64,000 bases of DNA from Paracyclopina nana (lineage: Eukaryota > Arthropoda > Copepoda > Cyclopoida > Cyclopettidae). Both the position numbers and the translations under genes were made by a program. A model generated the notes under the pieces. It saw only the letters and a program-made list of their open reading frames with translations, did not search any database and was not told the origin of the DNA. Location: the NCBI GenBank assembly GCA_019096065.1, contig JAGUCH010000005.1:6138001-6202000 (forward strand). Reading direction: 5' to 3'. This document shows, piece after piece, positions 1-13,100 of this stretch (positions are counted from its first letter, which is position 1; the number at the start of each line of letters is the position of its first letter).

Positions 1-712
1 CTTCATAATCATGAGGTAACTATCCGCAAGATGTTTAAGCGATTGTTTTAGCGGCAACATTGCATGCAAGGCTAAGCTATTTTCGCCATTGAACCGTCAA
101 AAAGGCCCATCAGCATAAATAACGAAAAAAGTCCACTTCTGGCATTTTCCCTAATTAACAGTGGTACCATCCAAAAACGCCAAAAAATCTCCTTTATGTA
201 TTTCTTAAAAAACAGTTCACTTGAAGATCCTTAAGGTAATTTTTTTTAAATAGTGTGGATCATTATCCTTTTTTATAATTTATCCTTTTTTAGTAAAGAT
301 AACTTATTCACGAAAAAAGTGCACTAATTGTTGCAAAAAAAGCATGCAATGCAAATCAACGTTACGTAACTGCTGTCAACAACGCCAATGACGATGATGA
401 CCTTTGCGGAGAGGGAGGCGAGAAAATAGCTATTGTTTGCCTTAGGTAGCTGAAAAGGGAGCTTGGTCCCGTTCGATCCGTCACTCCGTCGTTTGTAGTG
501 AGGTCAAGCTGGCCAGCCAGGCTGACGCTAAAGCCCAACATCCAAGTCTTGAGGCTGTCTCTGACCCTGACCTCAAGGCCGATTTCGAGGCTGCACTCGC
601 TGAAGGCCCCGCATCGCGACCTTGGGCATCCTCGGCGACGGCCTTCATGGCCTTTGTGAACTTTGTTTGACAACTCGTCGAGTAGTGCGGAGAGAATAAT
701 GCAACGGCGAAC
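1..712. other. 5' flank of the RFX gene
   Basis: The first 360 bases are AT-rich and show nothing recognisable. From about 448 to 669 the + strand has a GC-richer frame open for over 70 codons that ends in TGA. The minus strand is also open over much of this stretch. An acceptor-like TTAG lies near 445, so this could be part of a 5' UTR, a 3'-terminal exon of a neighbouring gene, or chance. The frame of the RFX start codon has an in-frame TAG just upstream of 713, so no longer N-terminus is available without another exon. No promoter element can be assigned. Confidence 0.4.
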
Positions 713-3700
713 ATGACTGCGATTCTAGAGGCCGGAATTTCGCATTCCGCCAAAATGACCTCGGAGGTCAAGAGTGAGGCCGCCAACTTCGATGCCGTCC
801 GACAAACGCTGAGAGACACAATCAGGTATTCCATATTTTTTTCGCGTAAACAACCGAGCCGTTTTCCGTCAAAGTGTCGATTCGCCGTTGACACGTGCCC
901 GATTCGCGGAATATCGCCACTTTGTTATTGACCATGAATTTTGAATTTCAACAGCCATGAATCCTTGGAGGAGATCCGCCGGGTAGTTCGAGACGTGGAG
1001 AACCTGTCCAAAATCGAAAGATTGCTACTTTATCTGGAGCTGCCGTCCTCGTTGTCAGCCCTTTCGGATCCGCTCCGACAGTAAGACTTCCGACTTGGTT
1101 TTAAAGTGGCCTTTTTTGGCTCATTCAAGCGCTTCTTTCAGGCCGCTCAATCCCCTGGGAAGTAGGTTCGAGATTCAGCTCACCATTACTTGGATAAAGA
1201 CCCACTTGGAAGAGGATCAACAAGTTTCTCTGCCCAAACACGAAGTCTACGATGATTATCTGTGAGTTTGGCCCTTTTGTTTGCTTATATAACCTCAGAA
1301 GTGACGGCGAGCCAATGCTAATTTTGATCGTTTCAGCGAGTATTGCAACGCCAACTCCTTGAAGCCCCTCTCGACAGCCGACTTTGGCAAGGTGATGAAA
1401 CAGGTCTATCCGCAAGTTAGGCCGAGAAGACTGGGAACCCGTGGAAATTCGCGCTACTGCTATGCCGGACTGAAGAAGAGGCTCAAGCTGGAGGACCCCA
1501 CCACCCCCGAGTGCGGGGGCAACAGCAACGGGATGATGGTGAGCAACAACAACAATGGCAAGAGCAACGGCCTGAGTGACTTCGAGCTGGAGCTGGACGA
1601 GGCCGCGTCCTACTTGATCCGCGTCTGGTCCGAGAAACTCCTCACCGTCAAGTTCGGCTCGCTGCGAGAGTTGGCCGTCTACCTCGTTGACAAGGGATTC
1701 GTTGACAATCGGTCTTCAGCAGCTCACACCGTCATCTCGGCCATGACGACGAAAAGCGAAGGTAGAAGAAAGATGCCTCGAATTAATTATGATTACACTT
1801 CTCCTCTCATAATTCAAATGCAGATTTGTGGATGAAGCAAGACTTGTTTTTTTCAGAGCCAGACATGAAGCACAAACCTGATGGCATTCTGCTTAACGGG
1901 AACAATGCCAAATCCATGTACGAGCACAAGCGAAAAATTGAAGTGAGTTGTTGTGCTTTAAAGTTTCGTTGCTCAGGTCTTAGTAAGAGTTTCCTTTTTG
2001 CAGTTACCGGTGAGCTCATCAGAGCTAGCGACAAGCGTCAAAAGGCCGAACTTGAAGCGATCCGACGCCATTGGGCTTTCAGACAATGCTTACAGCAGCA
2101 CGGATGTCAAGTCACCCATGGACAGTGGTGAGGCTTTGCAGGATTGACCCTAATACTAGTTGTTCATGCGCCTTTCGAATTTTGCAGACTTGAGTGTTGT
2201 CCATAAGCAGCATCCAGCAGTATCCGTGGCTATGGTGGACGATGTCTCGCACCAGTACACGTCCGTGTTCGAGGACGACCAATACCTGCAACAGCCGACG
2301 AAAATGGCCGACGTGACCGGCAGCTCGGTGGTCGGCTCCTCCACGCCCATGGATTGTATCAAGCCATGGGACCTCGACCAGTCCGGAGGCGCTGACGTCG
2401 ACATGAACTCCATCAAGGAGCCCATCGATGAGGAGCTCGACAAGTACTTCAAGGACACGACCTCGACGTCCGAAGTCGACAACCAGAACCTCAAATTGTC
2501 ACAGCTAAGGCACATTTTGGAGAAGAACCTCAAGTCGCCCTTGGCCTTCAAGTCCTCCAACAAGCAAGTCAGCAACGACGAAGTCAACTGGAATCCCAAT
2601 GCTGTCCCCGTCACATCTGAGGCGGGAGGCAATGGCGGCGGCCAGGGGCCAGGGCAAAACCATCAAGCACCCTTGTCGACAAGGAGGCGGGTCAGTTTCA
2701 TCGTGCAGGAGCAGCCTCAGGTGCACAACGCACCTGCGAGCGGGGGCGGAGGTGGGCCGGGCTCGGGGCCGAGTCCGGGCACCCGAAAAAGGCACTTTAG
2801 CTTCCAGCCCATTTCTCCGCGTCAGGCGTCTCTGCCACAGAGTCCTTTGGCCTCTCCGTTCATCTCTCCTCGAAGTACTCCGGTTCATATGATTCGATCT
2901 CGTCACAGTTCTGGATCAGCCCTGCCGCTCCACATGCTGCCCCAGGGAGGTGGCGGCGGCGGCGGCGCCACCACCAAAGGCCCTTTTGGATCGTCAGGGT
3001 CGGACATTTCAAGGGCTGCCACTTTCGGCTCCAATTCCGAGTGCAGCACGCCCTTCATATCCCCCCATGGGACTCCGATCCCGTTTAACCGGTCCAGGCA
3101 TAATTCGGCTCAGGGAAGGCTTTGCCGATCGCGTCACTCCTCTGGAGTGGCCGCTCCATACCGGTAAAAAACACTTTTATAGATAATCTCAAAATAACTT
3201 CTTGAGATAAAACCTAATCTAGACTTGGTCAATCACCCTTATTTAACCATACATATTCTTAAAGCTGATTGGGAAAATCAAAAAATCTAGGCTTAACTCT
3301 TCTCTTCTCATATAAAACATAGAAAAACAGTTCAAATTGATTAGATTAGAAAAATGATGCAAAATAACCCCTTTAAAATTGAAACGGCTGACTTTTTTCA
3401 TTTCATAAGCAAGTTTCTGGGATGGTCAGAAATACATACAGAAGATGCATAAGAAATACGTATGTTTCAACTCATAATACAATTCCAGGTCAGCCAAATT
3501 TCTCCATGCCATGAAATACCAAACGTTAATTTTTAGAAGGGCCATAGAAGTTCGAATGACTGAGTATTTGCTAAGGGTGAAAAGGTTTTTTCTTCTAATT
3601 TTTCGTCAAGGATTTCAAAATTGACCCAAACTGAACACAAAAGAAGGTTTTCAGAATAATTTAGGCGTCAGATGTTGTTGAAGAAGTCTAGGCTTTCTCA

Positions 3701-4518
3701 GTAGTCAATGTGGTATTTACATTATTAAACGGCTCATTCAAAAGCATGCTTTCAGTCTTTGCATAAATTCACATTTTAACCTGATTTTTTGTAGGTACAC
3801 AATGACTCCCTTTTCGCCGATGGCGTTGAGCAACCTCAACAACCCGTACTCTCCCCAGCCGGCGACGCCCCTTGGGAGCACCTCGGGCGAAGACGTCTTC
3901 TCCATGTGCATGGGGAGTGGCAACGGGTCCTCCGTGGGGCCCTACATGGTGGACGGCAACATCACGGCCGTCACCTCCATGGACGAGGCCACGCCCACGA
4001 GCCAGCTGATGATGGACGATCGGTCGCGCCACAGCTCGGCGGAGAGCGACCCCAACCTCGTCAAGTCGGCCCCGATGAGCCCGCACAACAACAACACTGG
4101 CGGGGTTGGAGGCCACTTGATCTCCAACAGCTACGTGGAGATCGGAGGCCAGAGGCTGCGCCACCAGAGCGCTGGCAACCAGCCCAACCCCGCGCTGGCC
4201 ACCCTGAAGCCCCCCGACTGGATGCAGGACGCCCTGTCGTTCCCCGTGCCCGACGAGCTTCACGAGGCCGACCTGTTCGACCAGGACCACCGGCGCTCGC
4301 AGTCCGTGCCCATTGTGGAGCTTCCCAATGTCACCAACTACTTGTCCGGATTCATGACGACTGAGACTGAAAACAATCACAACTCCTCGCGATGTACCAA
4401 CAAGGATGACAACAATGCTGGCGGCGGCGGCAACAATGATGACTTGGACTTGACGCTCAGTGCGTTGAAAGATTGTGATAAGGACTTTTCGAAATTTGTA
4501 CAAGAGAACGGCGAGTGA
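713..4518 (+). CDS. RFX5/RFX7-type winged-helix transcription factor, 8 coding exons
   Basis: Exons: 713-825, 955-1080, 1142-1261, 1337-1761, 1857-1942, 2004-2127, 2188-3163, 3795-4518. Every intron is GT...AG and the sum is 2694 nt, giving 897 residues plus TGA. Residues about 40-79 form a leucine-rich stretch with an LLLYLELP core, like the N-terminal oligomerisation region of RFX5/RFX7. The RFX DNA-binding domain is at about 95-167 (TWIKTHLEE, then LPKHEVYDDY, PLSTADFGKVM, RRLGTRG and YCYAGLKKR). The large C-terminal half is low complexity. It has an acidic patch near 398-420, two copies of a FISPxxTP block (about 556 and 621), and four basophilic-kinase-like RSRH(S/N)S motifs (568, 633, 645, 733). 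No RFX dimerisation domain of the RFX1-4 type is evident, which favours the RFX5/7 branch; these proteins act in the nucleus on X-box DNA. The start is the first Met after an in-frame stop, with a second Met at 755. An alternative acceptor at 1823/1824 would add 11 residues in frame to exon 5. Upstream non-coding exons could exist. Confidence 0.88.
1185..1481 (+). other. RFX winged-helix DNA-binding domain, split by an intron
   Basis: The domain is encoded by 1185-1261 and 1337-1481, interrupted by the 75-bp intron 1262-1336. The RRLGTRG..S.YCY core, which contacts the X-box in RFX proteins, is intact. The tyrosine-rich end and the following basic KKRLK stretch are also present. No disruption is seen, so a DNA-binding product is expected. 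Confidence 0.9.
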
Positions 4519-4848
4519 AAAATGATGGTCGTGACGCAAAGAAAAAAATCATTGTGTGTGTGTGTCTGTGTGTCAATTCGTAATTTCTTACGAATCGGCG
4601 ACTTCTTTGTATGGGTGTCCATTTTGGAGTCACGGTGCCATCTCTGCCGGATTATGATGATGTTGTTGATGATGATGAAGATGTCAGTGAATTTGCATGT
4701 GCAGAAACGGCGGGAAAAAGCTCGCCAAAATACCGTACGCGTATACACTACATACTATATACACTAAAATTGCTGATGCGATGCTGTTTGATTAACTGTT
4801 ACAAATCACTCGTGACTAAAAGATGAATATTACGCATATAAAACATAT

Positions 4849-4854
4849 ATTAAA
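4849..4854 (+). promoter_or_regulatory. Candidate polyadenylation signal of the RFX gene (ATTAAA variant)
   Basis: ATTAAA lies 331 bases after the stop codon. A TG/T-rich stretch follows about 45 bases later (near 4895-4912), which would fit a downstream element. I saw no canonical AATAAA in the first kilobase after the stop. A GT microsatellite (about 4553-4580) lies in the presumed 3' UTR. Confidence 0.35.
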
Positions 4855-6982
4855 AACACACACGACGCTGACAAAGATGTTATGAAAAGAGCAGTTGTGT
4901 TTTTTTCTTTCTTCCTGTCCTCCCATCATCCTCTTATTATGCATCTATACATCATATATCTATACGCAAACTTATGGGAAAACTTCTACTACTTTTGCTG
5001 TATTTTCTTGGATTATCAAACAGTGATACAAAGTGTCGAACAGAAGAGAGATGGATAATCGAATATAACTGATCTTATGTAGTTGGCCTTTCATTCTTCA
5101 AAACTGGAATCTTGGGAAAGCACAACAATTTATTCTTCATCGATTTTGCTTCTGAAGTTAACTCGTATGCTACTTCCAGATCGATATGTTTCGCAGCTTT
5201 GAAGTGATACCTACTTTTGCGAATTTGCATCAATTCCAGCTTTAAAAAAATACTTACACATGAGTGAAGCATTTATGTATTTCAGCACTTAGCAATGCAA
5301 CATTGCGAAAAAAATTCGCGCAACCTCTCGTTCGCGTCGCAAAGCTGCATTTTATGGTTGCGGCTCAAAGCACAATGAAAAAAATTGCTCTGTCATCAAA
5401 TTTAATGCTACTGGCAACAGCAGACTTTTGAAGCCTCTTGCCTTTTACGGCGGGGGCCTGAACCTGTCATGAAAAATCAGGCCTTATGACTGGAACTATT
5501 AAACTCACAATTGATTCGACATTTCCTGGCTCCTTTTGCAATTTTGCAAAGAATGGATTTTTAAAACAAGTTCTCATTTAGTAGAAAATTATGGACCCAA
5601 AACTGCTTCGAAATGCAATGACTAATATTGAAGCTAGCATTTTTGGCCACATTATTTCTCGGTCATGCATTCCGAGTTTCCCAGAAAGTGTGCGAGTGCC
5701 AATGGGCTTTTGTATAAATAAGCATTTCATGCTGCTAAAAACTTCTTATTTAGTTAGTGTCATTAATCTTGCCCTGTCATGCTGACACGACATTTTTACG
5801 GGAAATTCCTCGCAATGTCGGAATGTCCCTTGGGAATCGCGCAACCTCGCCTAGTAAGCAAAGCGCGCTAGAGGCATTCATTCACTATTATTAAGAACGA
5901 AATAGCAGGAATTTCAGCGAGAAAAAAGCCAACCACTTTTATGTATACAATTCGCTTTTTCGGCAACAACGACTTGAGGCACGCTAGTAAACAGAGAGCA
6001 CCATTTATTGACCATGGAGAACCATTAGAAGCGTCCCCAAGGGGGAAGTTTTCCTCAGCCTTCAGAGGGGGAAAAGGCTAGTTTTTCTCACTAGGCCCAA
6101 AGATTGTTTTCCTCGGCTAAAAAATGTACGCAGATGCATTAATGCTTTCTGCTATTGTTCGCACGTTTAATAGAGTCATCAATCAAAGAATTGAGCGCCG
6201 CCGTTGCCGCCGATTTGCAGCCGCGCGGCGATGATGATAAATAGCGCCGCGCATTTTTGAACGATCCGCGCAATTGGCGGCCATTTTGGCTCCTGCACCT
6301 CAAGACGGTTTTTGGATCTTGGACATTATTGTTTATCAGGTCGTTTATCATGGCTTTTATTGTTCAGCGAACAAGATTGACGCCACTTTTTTCCCGAGCA
6401 TCTCGCGCCAAAAGTGTTGTTATTCTTGGCAAATTGGCGCTTCAAATAATTGACTCGGATTTATCAATTAGCCTTATCTCGATCCGAGGAGGCGAAATCA
6501 CTTGCTAAATTGAGTGACAGGGAAAATAGCCACTTAGCGGATGTCTTTGCCTAATGAAAGTACTGATATCAGCTGAAGTTGTCAGCTGACGCGGCCGGCG
6601 CCCGGGTCATTCTCAACAGTTTTCTCAGGAATTCGTTGTTTACGTCTCACATACTCAGCGTGAGATTTTGATTGCTTCTTGCAAAACTCTTTTGGCAATA
6701 AAAATGTTGTCTTGCTGCGAAAACGTATCAATTTTTGGGGCCGGGCGCTAGATGGCAAGTAGTTTGAAGCTCTGCAGGAAGAAAAAAATGAGGTCGAGAT
6801 TAAATGTTTCCAGCATGAAATATAATTTTTCATCAGGTTGACAGATTAGTAATCAAGAGAGGTATGTCTGTACGCAGCAGCAGCAGCTTCTTCTTCCCAG
6901 TTTTCCCCACAAAACTGCACACGGAAAAGTTGATTTTTTTTCTATATCACACTGGCCCACAAAAATCCACCAGGGAGTTATT

Positions 6983-6996
6983 CCAGTAGGGGGCGC
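6983..6996 (+). promoter_or_regulatory. CTCF-like insulator motif
   Basis: CCAGTAGGGGGCGC fits the CCRSYAGRKGGCRC form of the CTCF core at every position. It lies between the non-Hox RFX gene and the first Hox gene, where a domain boundary would be expected. Function is inferred from the motif only. Confidence 0.45.
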
Positions 6997-9269
6997 ACAA
7001 GATTGTATCTACTTAAGGAGATGCTTATCATTTACCTCCAAAGAAATCACCCAAATTTTCCACATTTTCAGCCAAAGCAAAGGTTTATCTTTGATATGAA
7101 AACTCCACCTGCTTTTTCAGCATGAATTTTGACGGGCTGTCACACGTTTACACCGCACTTTGAGCAAATACATTCGGACTGAAAACAACTGCTATTTTTT
7201 GCAATAAACTCGGCTCTTTCCTGAAATTCAACAGCCCAGTCATTGTTGTTGCAGTTGTACTAGGCAATACACAGGGGGGGAAAAGGCTACAAATAGATAG
7301 TCCACACACAAAAAAAAAAACAAATGATGCCAGTCGACACATTAACCTGACCATGAGATTCAAGTTCAAGTTGATGATGATGATGTGCAAGAAGCTCTGG
7401 AGCTTTAAAAGGGGAAGTTAAGATGACACGTGGAAAAATCCCTTTCACTTGCTGCTGCAGCTAGAAGCTGTTAACGGCGATGTTGTTGCCAAAACCATTA
7501 ATAACTTTTCTTCTTCACCTTGAAAAACAATTAAGATCAACAATTATGTTTTTGGGGGAGGAAGACGAGGCATGATTATTTACTAAATACAATGTGAAAT
7601 ATGAGACGGCAATAAATCATCACACTAACTTGATTAGCAGCAGATGATGCGATCAATCAAAGAAACTGAGACGCCAAATCAGAAAATGTACGAAATTTCA
7701 AATGTAAATAAGGTGAAAAACAGCTTCTTAATTAAACTCGAAGAAGGAGAACAACAACAGGTGGTTTTTGGACGCAAAAAAGCAGGGAAAATGGAATTCC
7801 ACACCAACTACAGGGTGTTGCAAATCAATTATGCATGAGAACAGGGTGACTCTAAACAGTCAGCAAGAATTGAGGAAAATCCAAGGCTTGTATCTGAAAA
7901 ATATTCTACTTTGGCTGGCAAAAGAAAACTCTGAGATAATTTTGAAAACAAGGAAACTGGAGTAGAATAGCTGCCGATTTTTATTACTTTGTGGTTAAAA
8001 AGTAGCCGGTGGTTGATGATCATCTCATCCTGATTATTATTATTACAGAGACCGACACTCATTTCCCTACAGTGCCATTATTTTCAGAAAGTGACCAGAC
8101 AGAAGAGAGCTTCTGCAGCAGCCAATTTGGGCTCTGGAATTATTCTGGTGGCTCTTTTGGCTGCTGCTTTGTGTTAAAAAAGCCCTTTGAAAGACAAATC
8201 TGGAGATCTCATGAATTGAGTGTGAAGTGATATTTAATGCCAAGATTTTATCGGGGAAAAATAATGGCAGACTTCTCTTTTTTTTTTTTTTTTTTTGGCA
8301 CATTGTTGTAGTTGTACACGCGGTGATTAATTGATGTCTAGTTTTCGTGGGGCTAGGACAGAAATCTGTAAACAAAAATGAACTCGTTTACTGAGACTCT
8401 GGAACTGAGACATGCTTGAGCTATCACTCCAGTTGTTGGACATGGTGGATGACTTTCCATCATATTGTAGCATAAAATACCATAATTTTAACTTCAAAAA
8501 TTCTTGGCATGAATCACCAGTGTGCGACTTTGATTTATTCTTTTCTCCTTCTCCAAAAGTGCCAATTTGCTGCTGCAAGAGCAAAACACACATCAAAAGA
8601 CCAATTCTTGGCTACTATTTTGCGCTCATTATTCATTTTTGTCAGGTAAGTGTCTTGCATCAGGTAAAATCTCTGCAAAAACGCGTGAATTTCGAGGCAG
8701 GACGCTGGCGTCGAGACGAGAAGGCTGACAACCCTTTCCTCTTTCGAGGTACCGCCCCCCGGCCTCCACAGCGCAGCAAATATTCCACAACAAAGTGACT
8801 GCTAGACCCTCCGCGCTCAACTGGGTACAAGAGCTAAATATCTCGTGAAAAATGAAGAATATTTGAGGGACAATGCAGGTTGAAATTGGTGGGGGGACTT
8901 CAAGCCCATGAATAATGAATGCATGGAAAGTTGCTCGAAAATAATCATATCAGGGCGAAATTTTTGTGAAAAAGTTCATTAAGGGGCAGCTCGAATGCCG
9001 ACTGACGTGAACACAACTTTGATGGACGTGAAATTATTGCTCACATCTTGATAGCACGATATCAGAAATTCTAGGGTGGTGGGGAAAATCATGGCGTAAT
9101 CATGCTCCTACAGCTATCATTTGTATGATCGTCTTTAAATTGCCAGGCTCACCAGGAAACCTTACTCTCGGCGGCGACAATTATGCAAGAGTGCTAATTG
9201 AGCCCATTTTGCTTTTGTTGTTCAGCTTTCGCTATTAAGCAGGATATCAGAAATGCCCTGCTCATGTGA

Positions 9270-9894
9270 GCAAAAAAATCCAGAGGAAAAGTGAATGCCA
9301 TAAGGGCGTTCTCATTTCGCAGTTTGGTCTAACCAAAACTGATTTGAGTTAAACCACACTGATTCTGGTTAAACTAAACACTACAAGAATACTGACTTTT
9401 GTCCGGACAAAAGTCATTTTCCGGACAAAAGTCATTTTGGTCTAACCAGTATCAGTTTTGGGTAAACTAAAATGGGATATGAGAACGCCCTTTAAGGTTA
9501 AAGTAAATCTGCTTCCACAATACGAGTTCAGCTTGGGACCGAGCAGCGTTTTTAATGGCAATTTTGCCATTTTGTTTCCTGCTTTTCAACAATTATTTCA
9601 TGAAAAACTAGCTTTCTTCACTTTTCTTTGGTAAACGACAAAATCCAGCTATTGGTCATGCTGAAAATGTCTAAAATGTGGCCCATAAATTGCCAAAATT
9701 TGGTTAGTTTACTTTCAATGGTATTCTCATATTGCATTTTAGTTAAACCAAAACTGTCCGGACAAAAGTCAGCATTCTTGTAGCGTTTAGCCTAACCAGA
9801 ATCAGTGTGGTTTAACTAAAATCAGTTTTGGTTAGACCAAACTGCGAAATGAGAACGCCCTTAAGGCATTCACTTTTCCTCAAGATTTTTTTGC
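9270..9894. mobile_element. Foldback element with long inverted arms
   Basis: Arms of roughly 200 bases (9270 to about 9490, and about 9720-9894) are near-complementary and flank a unique loop of about 230 bases. Matching blocks include GCAAAAAAATC, GGAAAAGTGAATGCC, GGGCGTTCTCATTTCGCAG and TTTGTCCGGAC. The motif GAGAACGCCC occurs at the inner end of the left arm as well, so the structure may be two short TIR elements in inverted orientation. No transposase frame is present, so it would be non-autonomous. Confidence 0.65.
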
Positions 9895-9965
9895 ATCAGC
9901 TGGCGATGGTCAAAAGACAATTTTTCTCCTTTCCTTGTGGTTTTTTTCTTGCTTTTTCTGAAGGA

Positions 9966-10120
9966 AGCCCGGTTCCAACAACAAAATAAGTATAGTATAA
10001 GTACGATTAACCAGTATAGTATGGTACAGCTGAGCGCGCGAGCTAGCAGGCACCATACTATACTTATAAGTATAAGTAAGGTGTCCATACTATACTGATT
10101 TTCATTGTTGGAACCGGGCT
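9966..10120. mobile_element. 155-bp MITE-like palindromic element
   Basis: Terminal inverted repeats AGCCCGGTTCCAACAA (9966-9981) and its exact complement (10105-10120) enclose further imperfect inverted repeats rich in TATACTATAC. There is no coding capacity and no clear target duplication. It sits 70 bases from the preceding foldback element. Confidence 0.6.
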
Positions 10121-13100
10121 AAAGTTTAGGATGTACATGAACAGTACATGAGTCTTTTTCTGTTATCCTAGGTAGTGTGACAGTTGCTTCCAATCCCAGC
10201 AGTATAATAAGTCATAGCTTTTCCCAGCGTAGATCAGTTTCAGTTATGGAAACAGAGATGACTGAGCTAATTAATTTGTAATTCCCAAAAGCTATGGTAG
10301 ATGAACAGGGCCTGAAATCATCATGACTCATCATGCAGCATAGTTTGCATAAACTTTCTGGTCTGTGCAGTACGGTGCAGCAGACTTACATCTACATTAA
10401 CTGTTGGTCATCACTCACGTTGAAGTGCCAAAACACCAAAACGGCCATCAATCACCAATTTGGCAATGCGATGCAAATTTTCAGTAATTTCAACACAAAA
10501 CCCGCCATCATGTAGTGGTCAATTATGGTTTGAAAGCATCCAATCACATGGGATCTCCTGGAAAATAAATAAACACACATACTATAATTTGTTACAAAGA
10601 GAATCTGGGCTGTAATGGCTGCTGCGCAATGGGATTTTCAATAGTGAAACTCCCAAGGAAAATTTCCAATTCCCATCGAGATTGACAACAACGACGATGA
10701 AAGTTACTGAGCAAGAAGGAAACTCGGACGAAATGTGCATATTATTAACATTTTTCCCTGTGATTTTATAAAGCCGCGAGCTGGATGGTTTGCATAAAAC
10801 CACAATATTGAATCGTGATGAAAATATTAATGGTCGCGATCTCAACAGCAGCAGCAGCCAGCCCCCGTGAAATCTTGGATGTATAACTTATTTTGGCTCC
10901 GACATGGCATGATCCAACCCCCCCATTTTCCATGGGTGAATCAGAAATTCGGGATCGATATCCACATAGCTGTAGTAGTAGTAGTAGCTAAATAGAGGAA
11001 GAAAAGCTCCTCCGCCACACGAATAATGCAGCCACTGCTATTGCGGGTTCCACATAAGAAGCGCCGACTGATTAGCTAATTTCTCCCAAGGGAGGGCAAA
11101 TTAAAAGGTCCTTGACCCCCCACGTACTACTACCACGAAAAAAATACCTGGCATTCCAGGGATTACCACCACATACGTATTCCCAATGGCCGGGTGAGGC
11201 TGCTTTTTTATTTTTCGCAATTTTACTATAATTGACAAAGACGCGCCGAAATTTGTCAAAAAATCATCGCGGGCCGACTGGACAGTCATGCCGAAGCAAT
11301 TAAGAGATAATCCAATATAGTAATTTGTCTCGCGCGATATTTTAAATCGCACAATTATACTAGATAGATCGCAGCTGTGGCGATGATCGACGCGACAAGC
11401 TCAAATTTGAATAAAAACCACGCACCGCGTGGCGAATCAGGAGAAAAGGGTTTCTCCTCAATGCTTCATAGAATTAGGCAGGCTATTGTCAAATCAGGTT
11501 TCAATGGCTCTTATTCATTGAAAGCAGCCAGCTAGGGATGGACCCCTTTGAAAATGTGCTGCTGCTGCTTTCCTTTCATCTTGCATGAATCCGTCAATAA
11601 TCAGCGAAAATAGCTCGACTGCTACTCCTACTACATAAGCGAGGGGTGCCAACAATTTCTGCTGCGTTCGTTGTTTCAACTACGTACTACTACTGCTACA
11701 CATGAACAGAGTGTAGACGAAGAAGAATATCATAGGACGCCCCCTGGCATGAACGAAACCAAATTGCAGGGCTTGCCAGCAGAATATTATAATACGAGAA
11801 AGAATGGTTTTCCACTCTAGCCAAGCATAAGCACACACACTTACACACCGCTGAAATTTGACGGAAAAAACTCGCACACTGGGCCGAAATGCTTAATTTC
11901 TGCTCTTTTGGATAAATCCAATTTTTGGGAGTCTCTCACTTTTCTACGTATATGCAACCCATAATATTTTGAAAATAACCCATTTTTGGCCTGCATTGCT
12001 CAGTAAAATGTAGTACTTTGGCCTGGGCCTGGATTTTTTAAAAATGTCCCAGTGTGGCAGATAGCTGAGTGATGGAAAACAGCCGTGTCTACTGGTGGAA
12101 CCGCATCACGCACTTTAGTGGTCCGCGGCTAGGACCATCCAAAGAAGAAGAAGAAGAAGAAGTAACAGCCTCGAGCTTCTCATCTTCTCCAATGCACTTC
12201 CACAGCTCAGCCCAGTGTGCATGCACCACCAAATCACCTTTTACCCAAACTCTCGTTATTCCATGGCCTCGGGCCCCGAATTTGAGTAGGAAAAAGATAT
12301 GAAAATGGCGACTGTATCTAATGGCTTTTAGGCTTATCTGTTTTTCCCCGAAACTTTTGCTTTTCATTCAAGATTTTTGTGAAAAGGGCGGCCAGGTTTT
12401 GGTTGCGAAGCTGGCTGCTGCTTCTGTGCTGTATAGAGCTACACGATATTCCACAGTGCTGCGAACTGCGAACGAAACGAACGGAGTCTCTGTGGATACG
12501 AAAAGTCATTAATCATCGCTTGTGGCAGCCAGATCTCAACTGAGCTGCCTCTGACAGCCGGACACACTGGAAAACAGGGCCAAAAAAATGCGCTCATGTG
12601 ATGCTGCCAGCAAAAGTGGCGGAGAAACATTTCGACGTTGTGCACAAAACTCGAAATTGCTCGAGGAGAATTGTGCTGCAGCGAGCAGAAACTTTTACCC
12701 CAAATCACCAAGCTTTTGCAACAACACCGCCCGAAGCAGCTGCCATTGTGCCCTGTTCATGTACTAAGATGCCTCGAGTTTTTTTGGAAACTAGCAAAAC
12801 ATTGCCAGTATTGCGAATTCGCTGTTGACTGATGCGTTGCTGAGCAAGTTGAGCTTCAAACCGAGTTGCCTTTTCATGGGCCAATACCAAACTTTTCTTC
12901 ATTTTGATGGACTTTTTTAGCTATGAACGTAGCTTTATCGATTGCTATGGAGGTATAAAGTTAATTTGATCAATCAGAAAAAAAATTAAGGCTACACATT
13001 TATAAGTTGATCGGATTATGTTTGCATCAGCTGAAGACTCATTTTGTGGTTATCACAAGTCCCAAAAATAAATTGCGTTTTCTTGCCTTTTTTAAATACA

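Noticed and set aside
3769-4539. 256-codon open frame on the minus strand
   Set aside because: It is antisense to RFX exon 8; GC-rich low-complexity coding sequence keeps this frame open and it has no family motif.
8412-8798. 128-codon open frame in the RFX-Dfd gap
   Set aside because: No recognisable motif, no splice partner, and composition like surrounding non-coding DNA.
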